From contig NZGD01000103.1 in the NCBI GenBank assembly GCA_002690925.1, positions 1 to 64,000 of the forward strand: a stretch of DNA of 64,000 bases. The letters run 5' to 3'. Every line of letters begins with the position of its first letter. Position 1 is the stretch's first letter. This document shows, in pieces, positions 8,802 through 17,747 of this stretch. Made by a program: the position numbers and the translations under genes. The stretch is from Rhodopirellula sp. Lineage in GTDB: Bacteria > Planctomycetota > Planctomycetia > Pirellulales > Pirellulaceae. A model generated the notes under the pieces. That model made no database searches. It had not been told where the DNA came from and saw only the letters and a program-made list of their open reading frames with translations.

Positions 8802-11800
8802 ATGTTCGAAATCCTTTTAGCAGTGTTAATCGCGTGGGCAACTATCACGCTTGTTGGACATGCAACCTGGGTCATTCTTGCGGGAATTGTCAGTTTTTTC
8901 ACAGACAACACCGAATCTGACAACAGAACGCCTGAAAAACGAAACACAATCGCGAAATCGGTCATACGGGAACTTCATGCAAAGGGTCACATCGACGCTA
9001 GCACGATGAATCAGCTGTTTTCTGCCATCAGTGACCTTGGGCATCGAATACACCTGAAGCAGCAGAGCCAACAAGATGCCTCAGTGCAGGCGATGAAACG
9101 TCAAACACATTCGGTACAGACCACAGAGGAAGATTTAAGAAAAATCCAACAGACAAACACGGACCTGAGAAATGAATCTAAAGGATCAGAAGTTCTGGAG
9201 GCAATGCTGGTCGAGGAGAGCGTTCCAACAACGCTCAACCAACAAGTAAAAGAAACTCATGTTCTCGAATCTTCTGAAGCGAGGCAAAATTCAACACCTT
9301 CCCCCGAACGCCCCACTACGAGCAGCAACAAGCAGCAACTTGAGCGAACCACGACAAATCGACCACCACCGGGGGATACCGTCGCGGTTTCCAGCACCGC
9401 ATCACCCCAACCACGCACGATGTTATCCACGGGTGAGATCATTCAATCATTCCTGTCAGCACATAATATTCGCTGGGGTGAGTTGATTGCCGGAACATTG
9501 ATTGTGGCTTGCTCAATTGGCCTTGTCATCAGTTTGTGGGGACCTTTGGTTCAAACTCATCGTGCAATACCAACACTGATCTTTCTTGCTGCAAATGCCG
9601 CAATCTATAGCGTAGGGCTATACACACTCTCGCGTTGGCGACTGCGTCATACCAGTCGGGCGGTTCTTGTGATAGCTACCTTGCTCATTCCTTTGAGTGT
9701 ACTTGCTGGTATCGCGGCATCAGGAATTAATGCTACTGAGTCAATCGACCTGAGCGATCCCATCACCTTGGTCACGATTGGACTGGCCGGACTCGTTTAC
9801 TCAGTATTCCTGTACCTAGGTGGAAAAGCACTTACAAATCGCACGCATGTGTGGTCGATCTTCACATCAGTGGCAGGTTCAATCATTGCCCTTGTGTTTG
9901 CCCCTGCTGGCATCCGGGCATTCGAAAGTGACGCTGGTTGGCTAATCACGATTGCCACTTCAGCAGTGGTGTTCGCCTGTGTGGTGATTGAAAAATGGAA
10001 CCGTCGCACAACCAAGACCATTGGCCCAGCGGGTGCGAGAGTTCGTCTGCTAGTGATGGGACTAAGCAGTTACTCTTTAGCGATTGCAACCCTTTCCCTG
10101 GGGTATCACCTTCGTGACTTTGACAGACAATCCTGGCTGCCCCTCGCGATGGCATCGATCCCGGCCTGCGTTGCACTGGCTGGCGTGGCAAGTTCATTGA
10201 GAAAACGGTCTCGCAACAGCACCATTTCCATGGTGGGTGCTGTCTGCAGCATTCTGCTGTTCGCCATCACACTGACGATGTTCGCCCCCGCAATGCTATC
10301 GCCCGCTTGGCTTTGGACTTGGGCAGTACTTTTGTCAGCAAGCCTGGTTTTAGGCCGACACCTATTCCAGCAACCATCGTGGTACGCGATCTCGACGATT
10401 CCCATCGGTTTGGTCGCAACTTGTACAGCACAAATTTGGCTTGGTGGTCAGACATGGCAGATCAGTGCATTGTGGACAAGATTTATCAATGGTGAGGCGA
10501 TGGCTGCCTCACTGCTGATGTGCATTGTTGGCGGCTTCTTATGGTGGGCTTTATCAGCTCAAAACGGTGCAAAAAAGTGGTTGCGATATTCGAACATCGG
10601 CTGGTTTGGTGCAACGCTGCTGATAGCAGCCCTGCTGTCACTTGCACCTGGCTTCAGAATGGGAATTGTCCCTTCATGGGTTGTCACGGCAACGTTGTTC
10701 GCAGCAGCCCTTACCTCACTGATCATTTCACTCCGAGATTATCGAGTTTGTTATCTAACCGCGATTGCAACTGGCCTTGCCTTCAACTCAATCTACAAGA
10801 TTCCACTATCGCTCGGCCTTGAATACCTACCCGAGACCATTTATTTAACACTGAGTGTTGCCGGCCTTTTGACACTTTTCAGTGAACTCTCCTGCCGGCT
10901 TAATACGCTTACGGGCAATGACTGTTCAGAAGCGGCCCTGTTGGTGCGAAAGATACTTGCGACTCTGGGCCTTGGCACGATTGGTGCTACAGCGTTCCTG
11001 GCAGTCATCGGAGGCGGATCCCATTTTCAACTTTCCTGCACAGCACATGTGATCTCGGTGCTCAACTTGATCTGGATCGCCCTGCTATTAAGCGATCTGA
11101 ACATTTTCAAAATCGCGCAGCTCCCAAGCCTTCTGCTCACACTTTCTTTGAGCTTTCGTTATTTTGAATCTGCATTGTGGACCAAGGCTGGCTGGCTGAG
11201 TGGTAACGCAATGTGGGGATGGACTGCAGTCCTAGGAACTCTAGCGGTACTCTGGTACCTGATCCGCGAATCGATAACTTTCTGGGTGAATCGGATTACT
11301 GAACCGGTTGCACCATCCGGCAATATGCCTGACGCTGGTCGGGCTATCTCGCTGCGAAATCGACTTGTCTGTCTTTTCGGTCGGCCGATTCATCCCTTGG
11401 AGATGCCAGACAGTTGGTTTGGTTTAGCAGCAACCAGCATGACAGCTGTTGCAACAACCTACCTGTACACCTGCCTCAACCGCGCCACCGTTTCTCAAGT
11501 AGCGTTTGACTACAACACCTCATGGCTGATGCCCTTGCTGGGTTGGTTATCGGTGGGAGCATTCGCGGGGCTTATGATCCGTCAGAAGCAGCAGAAAGAA
11601 ATCACTTCAAGCATTGCTGGAATGACCCTCATCTTTGCCATCCTCTGGTTCTCATGCCAGGTGACGGTTTCGAGTTTGTCAGACGTACGAACGAGGTTGA
11701 TTGTCACCGTCAGTCTTGCCACCGTTTTGGTGTTCATGGCAAACACGATCATGCATTACCTAAAAGCATCTTTACTGAATAATCACTTTTTGAACGGATG

Positions 11801-14768
11801 CCGTACAACACAGTGCCTCGTACTTTTCACTGGATCAATTTCAATTCTTTACTCCGGTGTGATTGTCCCTATTGAGAAAGGGCAATTTGCTGAATTGGTT
11901 TCTGCGAGCAGTGTATCTGCTTGGTGGTTTATCGTATCAATCCTTGCTTTATGGCATACGAAACGTGCAGGGCCGACATGGGCCCTTACACTATCAGCCG
12001 TATTTTTCGCAGCAGCCGGTACCGTTTTTGCAACGCCATTCATCATTCAATCAACGCCTGCACAGATCCAAACAGGTTGTCTGCTGACATTTGGATGGCT
12101 TGTTCTAGCAAGCCGAGTCATCGGGCGGTTACCAGATGCAACTGACAAGCAGCATGGCAGCAACTACCTTCATGGTCTCTGGCGATTGATGGTAGTTGGC
12201 GGAATTATTACGGCAGTATTGACCACCGTCGTAATCCTCTTTCGATTCCGCGGATTTTATAACCAAATCAGCCCTGCCGGATGTGCACTTGCTTTGATTG
12301 CTGTCGCCAACCTTGCATCAGGTCGTGTGCAACGCTTCTTCTGTGGAACATCGTCTCCGAAGTGGACGACTTCCATTACTTTTGCGTCATCGCTTCTTGC
12401 TGGCCAAGTCGCGTGGATGCTTCATCAGCTGAACTTAACCACTGGTTTCCTGGGGAGTGTGCAGTCAGTTGAAATCATCAGTGGAATATGGATCCTGACG
12501 GCAGCTGTTTCGATGTTTATACCCCATTGCCGCCAACGGGGTGTTGACTTTTATCACATGGCGGCAGCCACATTTACAACACTGGTATTAGCAACCATTT
12601 ACCAAGGCAAGTCTGAAGCACTGCCTTGGCTGAGCTTGATCGCGACGGTCACTAGCGGTGCCCAGATCACTCTCATGGCGGTAGGTATCAAGAAACTCAA
12701 TGTTCCAGCGATTGCTACTCGTCTATTAGGGTGGCAGGTAGGACTTGCCGGAATTGTCCTGCCGTACCTCTTCAGGGAATTCAGCCCCAACTACACAATC
12801 CTTTGGATCTCAACCTGGATCCTGATCTGGCGATACTTGGGCAGAGACCGAGTCGATACGGATGGCAAATTGAGTTTGATGAATCAAATTCCCATTTTGG
12901 ACTTTTCGATTATCATCTTCGCCACATCCTTTGTGGATTTTACGCACAGCCTTGGTTTCATTGACAACGCCCAGTCAAACCTGAACCCATTTTTGTGGCT
13001 AAGGTTGACCTGCTACTGCTTGGTAGCAGTCTCCATTGTCATCCGTCCTCGAACCATTATTGAATGGTTAATCTCCCTCACATTGCTGTGTACGACATTT
13101 TCTCTACTGGCGATTGCAATCACCAACATGCTGGACGGATCTACCTCTCACAAATACACAGCAGCGATCATTAGTTATGCATTCCTTCTAGTTGTGATTA
13201 CATCTTCCCTTGGGAACCTTGCAAAGCTGACTGGCTGGTTAACTTCAAGTGCTTCTGTGACGCACTTCACCCGATTGGCTTCCACTGCAACGTCAATGCT
13301 CACCATTTTTGCCTGTGTAAGTGTCGCCAGTCCAATCCTGATGATGATTGCCAGAATCCCCTTGATCGAGGTGCAGATTGCGATTGCAAGTATTGCGATG
13401 ACTGCTTGGGCCTTCACCGAGATCTCAGAGCAAGCATCCGTTGCGAAACTGAGATACGTTGCAGTTTCGTTAGGCTTGGTTGCTATCGCACTATGGGCTA
13501 CTGCTAACAAGTTGGACACCGAGTATTTATTGCTTACAGGCTGTATGCGTTGGTTGGTTGCATCGGCTCTGATCATTCCCATCCTTCTCTTCGTCTTGCC
13601 CAAGTTAATCGGCGAAAACATGAGAAATCGCTGGATGGATGCGTTTCAGATGGGTGCAGTTACCACGGCGATCGCTGCCCTGTGGGCCACATTGACCATG
13701 ATCACATTTGAGTTTCTGTTGCGTGACAGCAATGGAATTTCGAATTTATCGTTGGTAGCTGTTATTGGAGCAGCATTAACCTTGGGCTCATTGAGCCTGA
13801 TGGGTGGAGCAACTGCACTGCTCACTGGCCCGAACGGCCACCTGCGTTCGATGATGACCCTTTCAGATCAAAAACGCGTTTACCTTATTTTAGCGACACA
13901 AGCGTTTGGATTCCTGACTTGGCTGCACATTTTCTTATGCAAGCCAGAATGGGCCTTCGCAGGCCTCCAAACCTACTGGCCCTACCTAGTCATGGGCCTG
14001 TCTTTTCTGAGTGTTGGAATCACAGAATTTGCACGCCGCCGAGGTGATGCTGTGATGGCTGCGACCATTCGCAAAACATCACTTTACCTGCCGTTGATTC
14101 CCCTGTTGGGGCTATGGCTAAGTGCTTCTAATCAAGGCAACACAGTCCTGACCAACATAATCAACACTCACTACGAGATCCTGCTAATCATTGCAGCCAT
14201 CTACTATTTTGCAGTAGGCACAATGTGGAAGGCAATCCTACCACGCGTGACCGGCGTGATTCTTGGAAACGCTGCATGGTGGTTTGTGTTGGTGCAATTA
14301 CCAGGCTGGGGATTTCTAGCACATCCACAGCTTTGGTTGATTCCACCCGCAGCTTGCATTCTTATCATGACCCACATTTACCGAGAGCGTCTTGAACCGC
14401 AAGTAGCATCTGGCATTCGCTATGGAGCGACCTTACTCATCTATATCAGCAGCTCCGCTGATATGCTTTTGCAGCAGATTGGCAACACACTCTTAGGACC
14501 CGTCATTTTGATCCTGCTTGCACTAGCCGGCATGTTGCTGGGAGTGGTCCTTCGAATACGTCCTTTTCTCTACTTGGGTGCAACGTTTGTGTTCATAGGT
14601 GTCACCAGCATGGTTTGGCATGCTAATCGAGCATTTGAGTCGACATGGCCTTGGTGGGTATTTGGCATCAGCATGGGGCTTATTCTTCTGGCTGGCTTGA
14701 TGATGCTGGAGAAATTCAAACCACAATTGCAAGCACATGCAAAAAAGCTGTCTACATGGGAACCGTGA
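8802..14768 (+). CDS. giant multi-span membrane protein of unknown function
   Basis: About 1,988 residues from the ATG at 8802; a GTG three codons upstream (8793) directly follows a stop and is possible too. A single hydrophobic segment (about 1-35) precedes a polar Gln/Thr/Ser/Pro-rich, partly helical stretch (about 45-205), which is likely cytoplasmic. From the IRWGELIAGTLIVACSIGLV segment near residue 220 onward the protein is an almost unbroken series of hydrophobic helices with very short loops, dozens of them by eye, rich in Trp, Leu, Ala and Thr, ending in a short charged tail. No catalytic motif, nucleotide-binding site or transporter signature was recognised. Some repeated loop-helix patterns suggest internal duplication, not demonstrated. 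It stands alone: long gap upstream, convergent gene downstream. Very large membrane proteins of this kind occur in planctomycetes, possibly linked to their unusual envelope (inference). Confidence 0.85.
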   Translation: MFEILLAVLIAWATITLVGHATWVILAGIVSFFTDNTESDNRTPEKRNTIAKSVIRELHAKGHIDASTMNQLFSAISDLGHRIHLKQQSQQDASVQAMKRQTHSVQTTEEDLRKIQQTNTDLRNESKGSEVLEAMLVEESVPTTLNQQVKETHVLESSEARQNSTPSPERPTTSSNKQQLERTTTNRPPPGDTVAVSSTASPQPRTMLSTGEIIQSFLSAHNIRWGELIAGTLIVACSIGLVISLWGPLVQTHRAIPTLIFLAANAAIYSVGLYTLSRWRLRHTSRAVLVIATLLIPLSVLAGIAASGINATESIDLSDPITLVTIGLAGLVYSVFLYLGGKALTNRTHVWSIFTSVAGSIIALVFAPAGIRAFESDAGWLITIATSAVVFACVVIEKWNRRTTKTIGPAGARVRLLVMGLSSYSLAIATLSLGYHLRDFDRQSWLPLAMASIPACVALAGVASSLRKRSRNSTISMVGAVCSILLFAITLTMFAPAMLSPAWLWTWAVLLSASLVLGRHLFQQPSWYAISTIPIGLVATCTAQIWLGGQTWQISALWTRFINGEAMAASLLMCIVGGFLWWALSAQNGAKKWLRYSNIGWFGATLLIAALLSLAPGFRMGIVPSWVVTATLFAAALTSLIISLRDYRVCYLTAIATGLAFNSIYKIPLSLGLEYLPETIYLTLSVAGLLTLFSELSCRLNTLTGNDCSEAALLVRKILATLGLGTIGATAFLAVIGGGSHFQLSCTAHVISVLNLIWIALLLSDLNIFKIAQLPSLLLTLSLSFRYFESALWTKAGWLSGNAMWGWTAVLGTLAVLWYLIRESITFWVNRITEPVAPSGNMPDAGRAISLRNRLVCLFGRPIHPLEMPDSWFGLAATSMTAVATTYLYTCLNRATVSQVAFDYNTSWLMPLLGWLSVGAFAGLMIRQKQQKEITSSIAGMTLIFAILWFSCQVTVSSLSDVRTRLIVTVSLATVLVFMANTIMHYLKASLLNNHFLNGCRTTQCLVLFTGSISILYSGVIVPIEKGQFAELVSASSVSAWWFIVSILALWHTKRAGPTWALTLSAVFFAAAGTVFATPFIIQSTPAQIQTGCLLTFGWLVLASRVIGRLPDATDKQHGSNYLHGLWRLMVVGGIITAVLTTVVILFRFRGFYNQISPAGCALALIAVANLASGRVQRFFCGTSSPKWTTSITFASSLLAGQVAWMLHQLNLTTGFLGSVQSVEIISGIWILTAAVSMFIPHCRQRGVDFYHMAAATFTTLVLATIYQGKSEALPWLSLIATVTSGAQITLMAVGIKKLNVPAIATRLLGWQVGLAGIVLPYLFREFSPNYTILWISTWILIWRYLGRDRVDTDGKLSLMNQIPILDFSIIIFATSFVDFTHSLGFIDNAQSNLNPFLWLRLTCYCLVAVSIVIRPRTIIEWLISLTLLCTTFSLLAIAITNMLDGSTSHKYTAAIISYAFLLVVITSSLGNLAKLTGWLTSSASVTHFTRLASTATSMLTIFACVSVASPILMMIARIPLIEVQIAIASIAMTAWAFTEISEQASVAKLRYVAVSLGLVAIALWATANKLDTEYLLLTGCMRWLVASALIIPILLFVLPKLIGENMRNRWMDAFQMGAVTTAIAALWATLTMITFEFLLRDSNGISNLSLVAVIGAALTLGSLSLMGGATALLTGPNGHLRSMMTLSDQKRVYLILATQAFGFLTWLHIFLCKPEWAFAGLQTYWPYLVMGLSFLSVGITEFARRRGDAVMAATIRKTSLYLPLIPLLGLWLSASNQGNTVLTNIINTHYEILLIIAAIYYFAVGTMWKAILPRVTGVILGNAAWWFVLVQLPGWGFLAHPQLWLIPPAACILIMTHIYRERLEPQVASGIRYGATLLIYISSSADMLLQQIGNTLLGPVILILLALAGMLLGVVLRIRPFLYLGATFVFIGVTSMVWHANRAFESTWPWWVFGISMGLILLAGLMMLEKFKPQLQAHAKKLSTWEP

Positions 14769-14773
14769 TCTTC

Positions 14774-14793
14774 AATTCCAATTCCAATTCCAA
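14774..14793. repeat. short tandem AATTCC repeat
   Basis: Three consecutive AATTCC units plus AA lie directly after the stop of the giant gene, in the gap between two convergent genes. No function is evident. Confidence 0.5.
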
Positions 14794-14866
14794 AGTCTCC
14801 GACCGTTACGCTATCGATCACGAACCTAAGTTCATTCCCAAATTGCAGCCCTGCGGCAGCCAGACA

Positions 14867-16297
14867 TCAGTCCACTCGTTCCGCTTTGAATTTGATGACG
14901 TAGTCACGATCAGAATCCACAACTCGCGGATTTGGCACCAAAATAAAGTCATCTGTAATCACAACTCCAAGATCATCACCCGACAACAGCGAAGCCTTTT
15001 GAATGCGATGATCAAGCAGTTGTACAATCGGTCGCCAGCCCCGTTGCGCACCATTCGTGTTGACAGGCTCGAAGGACTTGGAAGCCAAATGGGGTGTGAT
15101 GGTAAGCGTATAAGTATCGCCCTCAACTACCAGCTTCTGTCCATAAGCCTTGGGCTGGGGCGGCAACCGTGCTTCCCATGCAGGGTCACCATAAAAGGCA
15201 ACCGTATCGCGATCCCACAACAACCCTCGGCAATCTGCCGCTGACAGCCCCAGTTGCTTGCCGACCGAGTTTGGCGGCACAACCGGCAGGCGTTGCGAGC
15301 CAGGTTCCAACGACACACCAGTGACTCCATCGAAACAATGATCCAAACGGTGAATCAACGCATGCTGGTTGGCATGAAATGCTTCTGTCAGTGTGTAACG
15401 CCCGGGCTGTTCAGTAAAGTAATCCAGAACACCCCAACCGCCATAGCCATACCAAGTGACCACGGTGTAACCCACCATTTGCCGTACACCCAAACCATTC
15501 ATCCATGCCAAAGCCATCGCGTCCGGCCCATCAATGTGTCCCATAAGACAATTCCCGATTGCCATATAAATCCGCGGCTCTGATGAAGAAATCTTAAACG
15601 ACTTGCCCTCTAGCGGGAAACCAAACATCTGCCCCTGCTTGGATCGAAACGTTCCATTTTTGTATCGGAAGCCAATTTGCCAGTTACGTTCCGTGGCGTG
15701 ACCAGAGGTCACAAATAAATCTGCAGCTCCCTTAGTCAATGTGTCGGCAAGAGCTCGTGTCGTATCAGAGGGCCCTTGTTGCTCAGTCGGAACGCCACCA
15801 ATCTCCTTGGTCACTTTCTTGTTTTTTACTAACTCATCGTACCAGACGCCCTGTTCGCAGAGTTCCAAGGCTAATTCTGTTCCTGACGCAACTTTCTTCA
15901 CAGCCAACGGTTTATCTGTCTTAGCAATGGCCAGTGCGTTCTCAGCATCGTATCCAGTGAGAATACCCCAAAGAGTATCTGTGTAGGGATCGCTATCATA
16001 TTGACGCGTCAACCGATGCACCGCAGCCACAAAATCCCTTCCAGCTTCCTCGCGACGGGCGACAAAGCAGGTGTGGCGAGGATGCTGTTTTTGCAGAACG
16101 GGAAGGACTTCCGAAACGTCTTCGTGCCAAACCAGCACGACCGCTTTTGAGTGCCGTGCCAGCAGCGCATCGACGACAGCCTGCCAACCAGGCTGTTCTT
16201 TTGTTTGGCGGGATACAACGACCGAGTACTCTGATGCATCTGCACCCGCCACGAAAACGAAGCATGCAATGCATACCGCGAGAATATTTTTATTCAT
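14867..16297 (-). CDS. secreted protein with His/Cys dyad, caspase/gingipain-like (C25-like)
   Basis: 476 residues from the ATG at 16295-16297, chosen over an in-frame codon at 16393 because it begins a clear signal peptide (MNKNILAVCIACFVFVAG, cleavage near ADAS). The core reads like a clan CD cysteine-peptidase fold: the strand ADLFVTSGHA contributes H200, and the strand IYMAIGNCLMG contributes C250 about 50 residues later, the order and spacing used for the His-Cys dyad of C25/caspase-fold enzymes. Earlier, a Rossmann-like first half (AVVLVWHED, CFVARREE) is visible. The C-terminal about 130 residues look like a beta-sandwich. Substrate unknown. No partner gene on either side: convergent to the giant membrane gene and separated by about 420 bases from astA. 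Alternative: an inactive relative or another Rossmann-like protein. Confidence 0.6.
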   Translation of the reverse strand: MNKNILAVCIACFVFVAGADASEYSVVVSRQTKEQPGWQAVVDALLARHSKAVVLVWHEDVSEVLPVLQKQHPRHTCFVARREEAGRDFVAAVHRLTRQYDSDPYTDTLWGILTGYDAENALAIAKTDKPLAVKKVASGTELALELCEQGVWYDELVKNKKVTKEIGGVPTEQQGPSDTTRALADTLTKGAADLFVTSGHATERNWQIGFRYKNGTFRSKQGQMFGFPLEGKSFKISSSEPRIYMAIGNCLMGHIDGPDAMALAWMNGLGVRQMVGYTVVTWYGYGGWGVLDYFTEQPGRYTLTEAFHANQHALIHRLDHCFDGVTGVSLEPGSQRLPVVPPNSVGKQLGLSAADCRGLLWDRDTVAFYGDPAWEARLPPQPKAYGQKLVVEGDTYTLTITPHLASKSFEPVNTNGAQRGWRPIVQLLDHRIQKASLLSGDDLGVVITDDFILVPNPRVVDSDRDYVIKFKAERVD

Positions 16298-16691
16298 TAT
16301 CGATGGACTTCTAATCGAGATAACTTTTGATAGCGGGCAAGGAAGCCAATCCAAGCCAACTTTGATCGTAAAATTGGTAGGTAACACAATCATCCTGCGG
16401 TACCGTGAGAATGAATCATGCCTAACGCAACCGGACGATTCACACCAACTTGTTTATACTAACCGGGCAGACGACAGCGTGCCTCCCCGCCAACAAGAGT
16501 TTCCGAAGATACATAACCCTCACACAGTTCCGTATTTTCGACTTGGGCTTCACACTTAGGGATTGTGGAACGCAGTCATAGGTAATTTATCCCGAAGGTG
16601 CATCTCTATGCTGCCGCCGTTGGTTAGCAACAGCAAATGTGTGCAGACCTGTCGGTCAAATCACTTTTTGATCCCTGTCAGCACACCGCCT
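16298..16691. other. intergenic region upstream of the C25-like gene
   Basis: About 390 bases between the start of the C25-like gene and the 3' end of astA. Short plus-strand frames are present but lack start signals. No RNA gene or promoter pair was recognised. Confidence 0.4.
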
Positions 16692-16713
16692 GAAGACTGA
16701 TGACTCAGTCTTC
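16692..16713 (-). terminator. hairpin abutting the astA stop codon
   Basis: GAAGACTGA (16692-16700) and TCAGTCTTC (16705-16713) are perfect complements with a TGAC loop: a 9-bp stem directly touching the astA stop at 16714-16716. There is no T-run beyond it in the direction of transcription, so it is a terminator-like or mRNA-stabilising hairpin. Confidence 0.4.
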
Positions 16714-17736
16714 CTACTCAGGCTTAAGCGTCATCACAACGCAAGCTGACCCAGTCTCGACCTGTAACTGTTTGGCGTCGCTGGAAACCAAATGAATGGT
16801 ATCACCCTCGGTCTGTATTTCAGTCAAGACACTCGTGAAACCCTCTTTTGCACTTGCAACCATCACTTTTGTTGTATGCCCAACGAGCTGATTCACCACA
16901 CCACCAACGATGACAGAACGTGTCCTCTTTACAGCATGAATCGCATGCGTTTCGGCACTGATTACGGGGCCAGCATCGAAAATATCGAATAGATCTGTAC
17001 CAGTAAAACCTTCAGCCTTCAGCATAGCCACTGCCGGCTCTGTTTCTTCGTGGACCTTCCCGATACCCTCGCGAACACCCTGCTCGAGAAGCTCAAGATA
17101 GATCGGATGTTGAGGCATCATCTCTTCGATAAACTGCTTTGAGATTGTTGACATGGCATCTGCCGTAGCAAAGTCCACTGGTATGAATCTTCCCGCAACA
17201 GCATCCCAAAAGGGCACACTTCCATCCGGGTTGGCTCTCCCTCTCATCTCCGCGATTACCCGATCCGCAAATCGGTGGGGCAACATGGAAATCAAGGAAA
17301 AACGAGCAAGGGATAACCAACGCCCCCGCCCTTCGCCACGATAAATTCCTCGCAGAAACAGGCTACCAATCTCGGTTGGGCCATCATGAATTCGCTCCAA
17401 ATCCAAACGTACTCGGTGCTGGCGAACCCCAAGCAACTCACTTTCGTGCTCCGACTCAACGCGACGATAGGCATAGAGTGGTTGATATCCACCTGTCTTG
17501 GCATAAACGGTCGAAGTACCAACCAGTTCACCGGACTCAGTATTCACCAACACCAGCACATAAGGTTCTCCTCGAGGAGAAAGCCCAGTACGGCTGAAAG
17601 CAAAGGTAGATTGCTCGACACGATCGAGTAGTCGAGCTCGATCCAACTGCAGCGATGTCAGTCCCTTGGTTGCAGACTGAGCAAGCTGAAAAAGCGCATC
17701 CACGTCTTCGATGCGTACCGAGCGAACAATCCACAT
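16714..17736 (-). CDS. astA: arginine N-succinyltransferase (AstA-like)
   Basis: 340 residues, the usual length of AstA. The N-terminus (IVRSVRIEDVDALFQLAQSA) is a GNAT-like acyl-CoA transferase start; conserved family segments are seen in order: GLTSLQ near 27, SELLG near 98, LFLRGIYRGEGRGRWLSLARF, VIAEMRGRANPDG.SPFW, the FATADAM and MMPQHPIY segments, and FDIFDAGP near 250. AstA transfers succinate from succinyl-CoA to the alpha-amino group of arginine, the first step of arginine succinyltransferase catabolism, in the cytoplasm. The other Ast enzymes (AstB, AstD, AstE) are not seen nearby. It starts 11 bases after the stop of a class III aminotransferase, so the two are probably co-transcribed. 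Some family members act on ornithine, so the exact substrate is inferred. Confidence 0.88.
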   Translation of the reverse strand: MWIVRSVRIEDVDALFQLAQSATKGLTSLQLDRARLLDRVEQSTFAFSRTGLSPRGEPYVLVLVNTESGELVGTSTVYAKTGGYQPLYAYRRVESEHESELLGVRQHRVRLDLERIHDGPTEIGSLFLRGIYRGEGRGRWLSLARFSLISMLPHRFADRVIAEMRGRANPDGSVPFWDAVAGRFIPVDFATADAMSTISKQFIEEMMPQHPIYLELLEQGVREGIGKVHEETEPAVAMLKAEGFTGTDLFDIFDAGPVISAETHAIHAVKRTRSVIVGGVVNQLVGHTTKVMVASAKEGFTSVLTEIQTEGDTIHLVSSDAKQLQVETGSACVVMTLKPE

Positions 17737-17747
17737 GACTTGAATCC

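Noticed and set aside
8446-8820. 124-codon plus-strand frame before the giant gene
   Set aside because: No ribosome-binding site, Cys/Trp/His/Thr-rich composition, and it overlaps the start of the giant gene in another frame.
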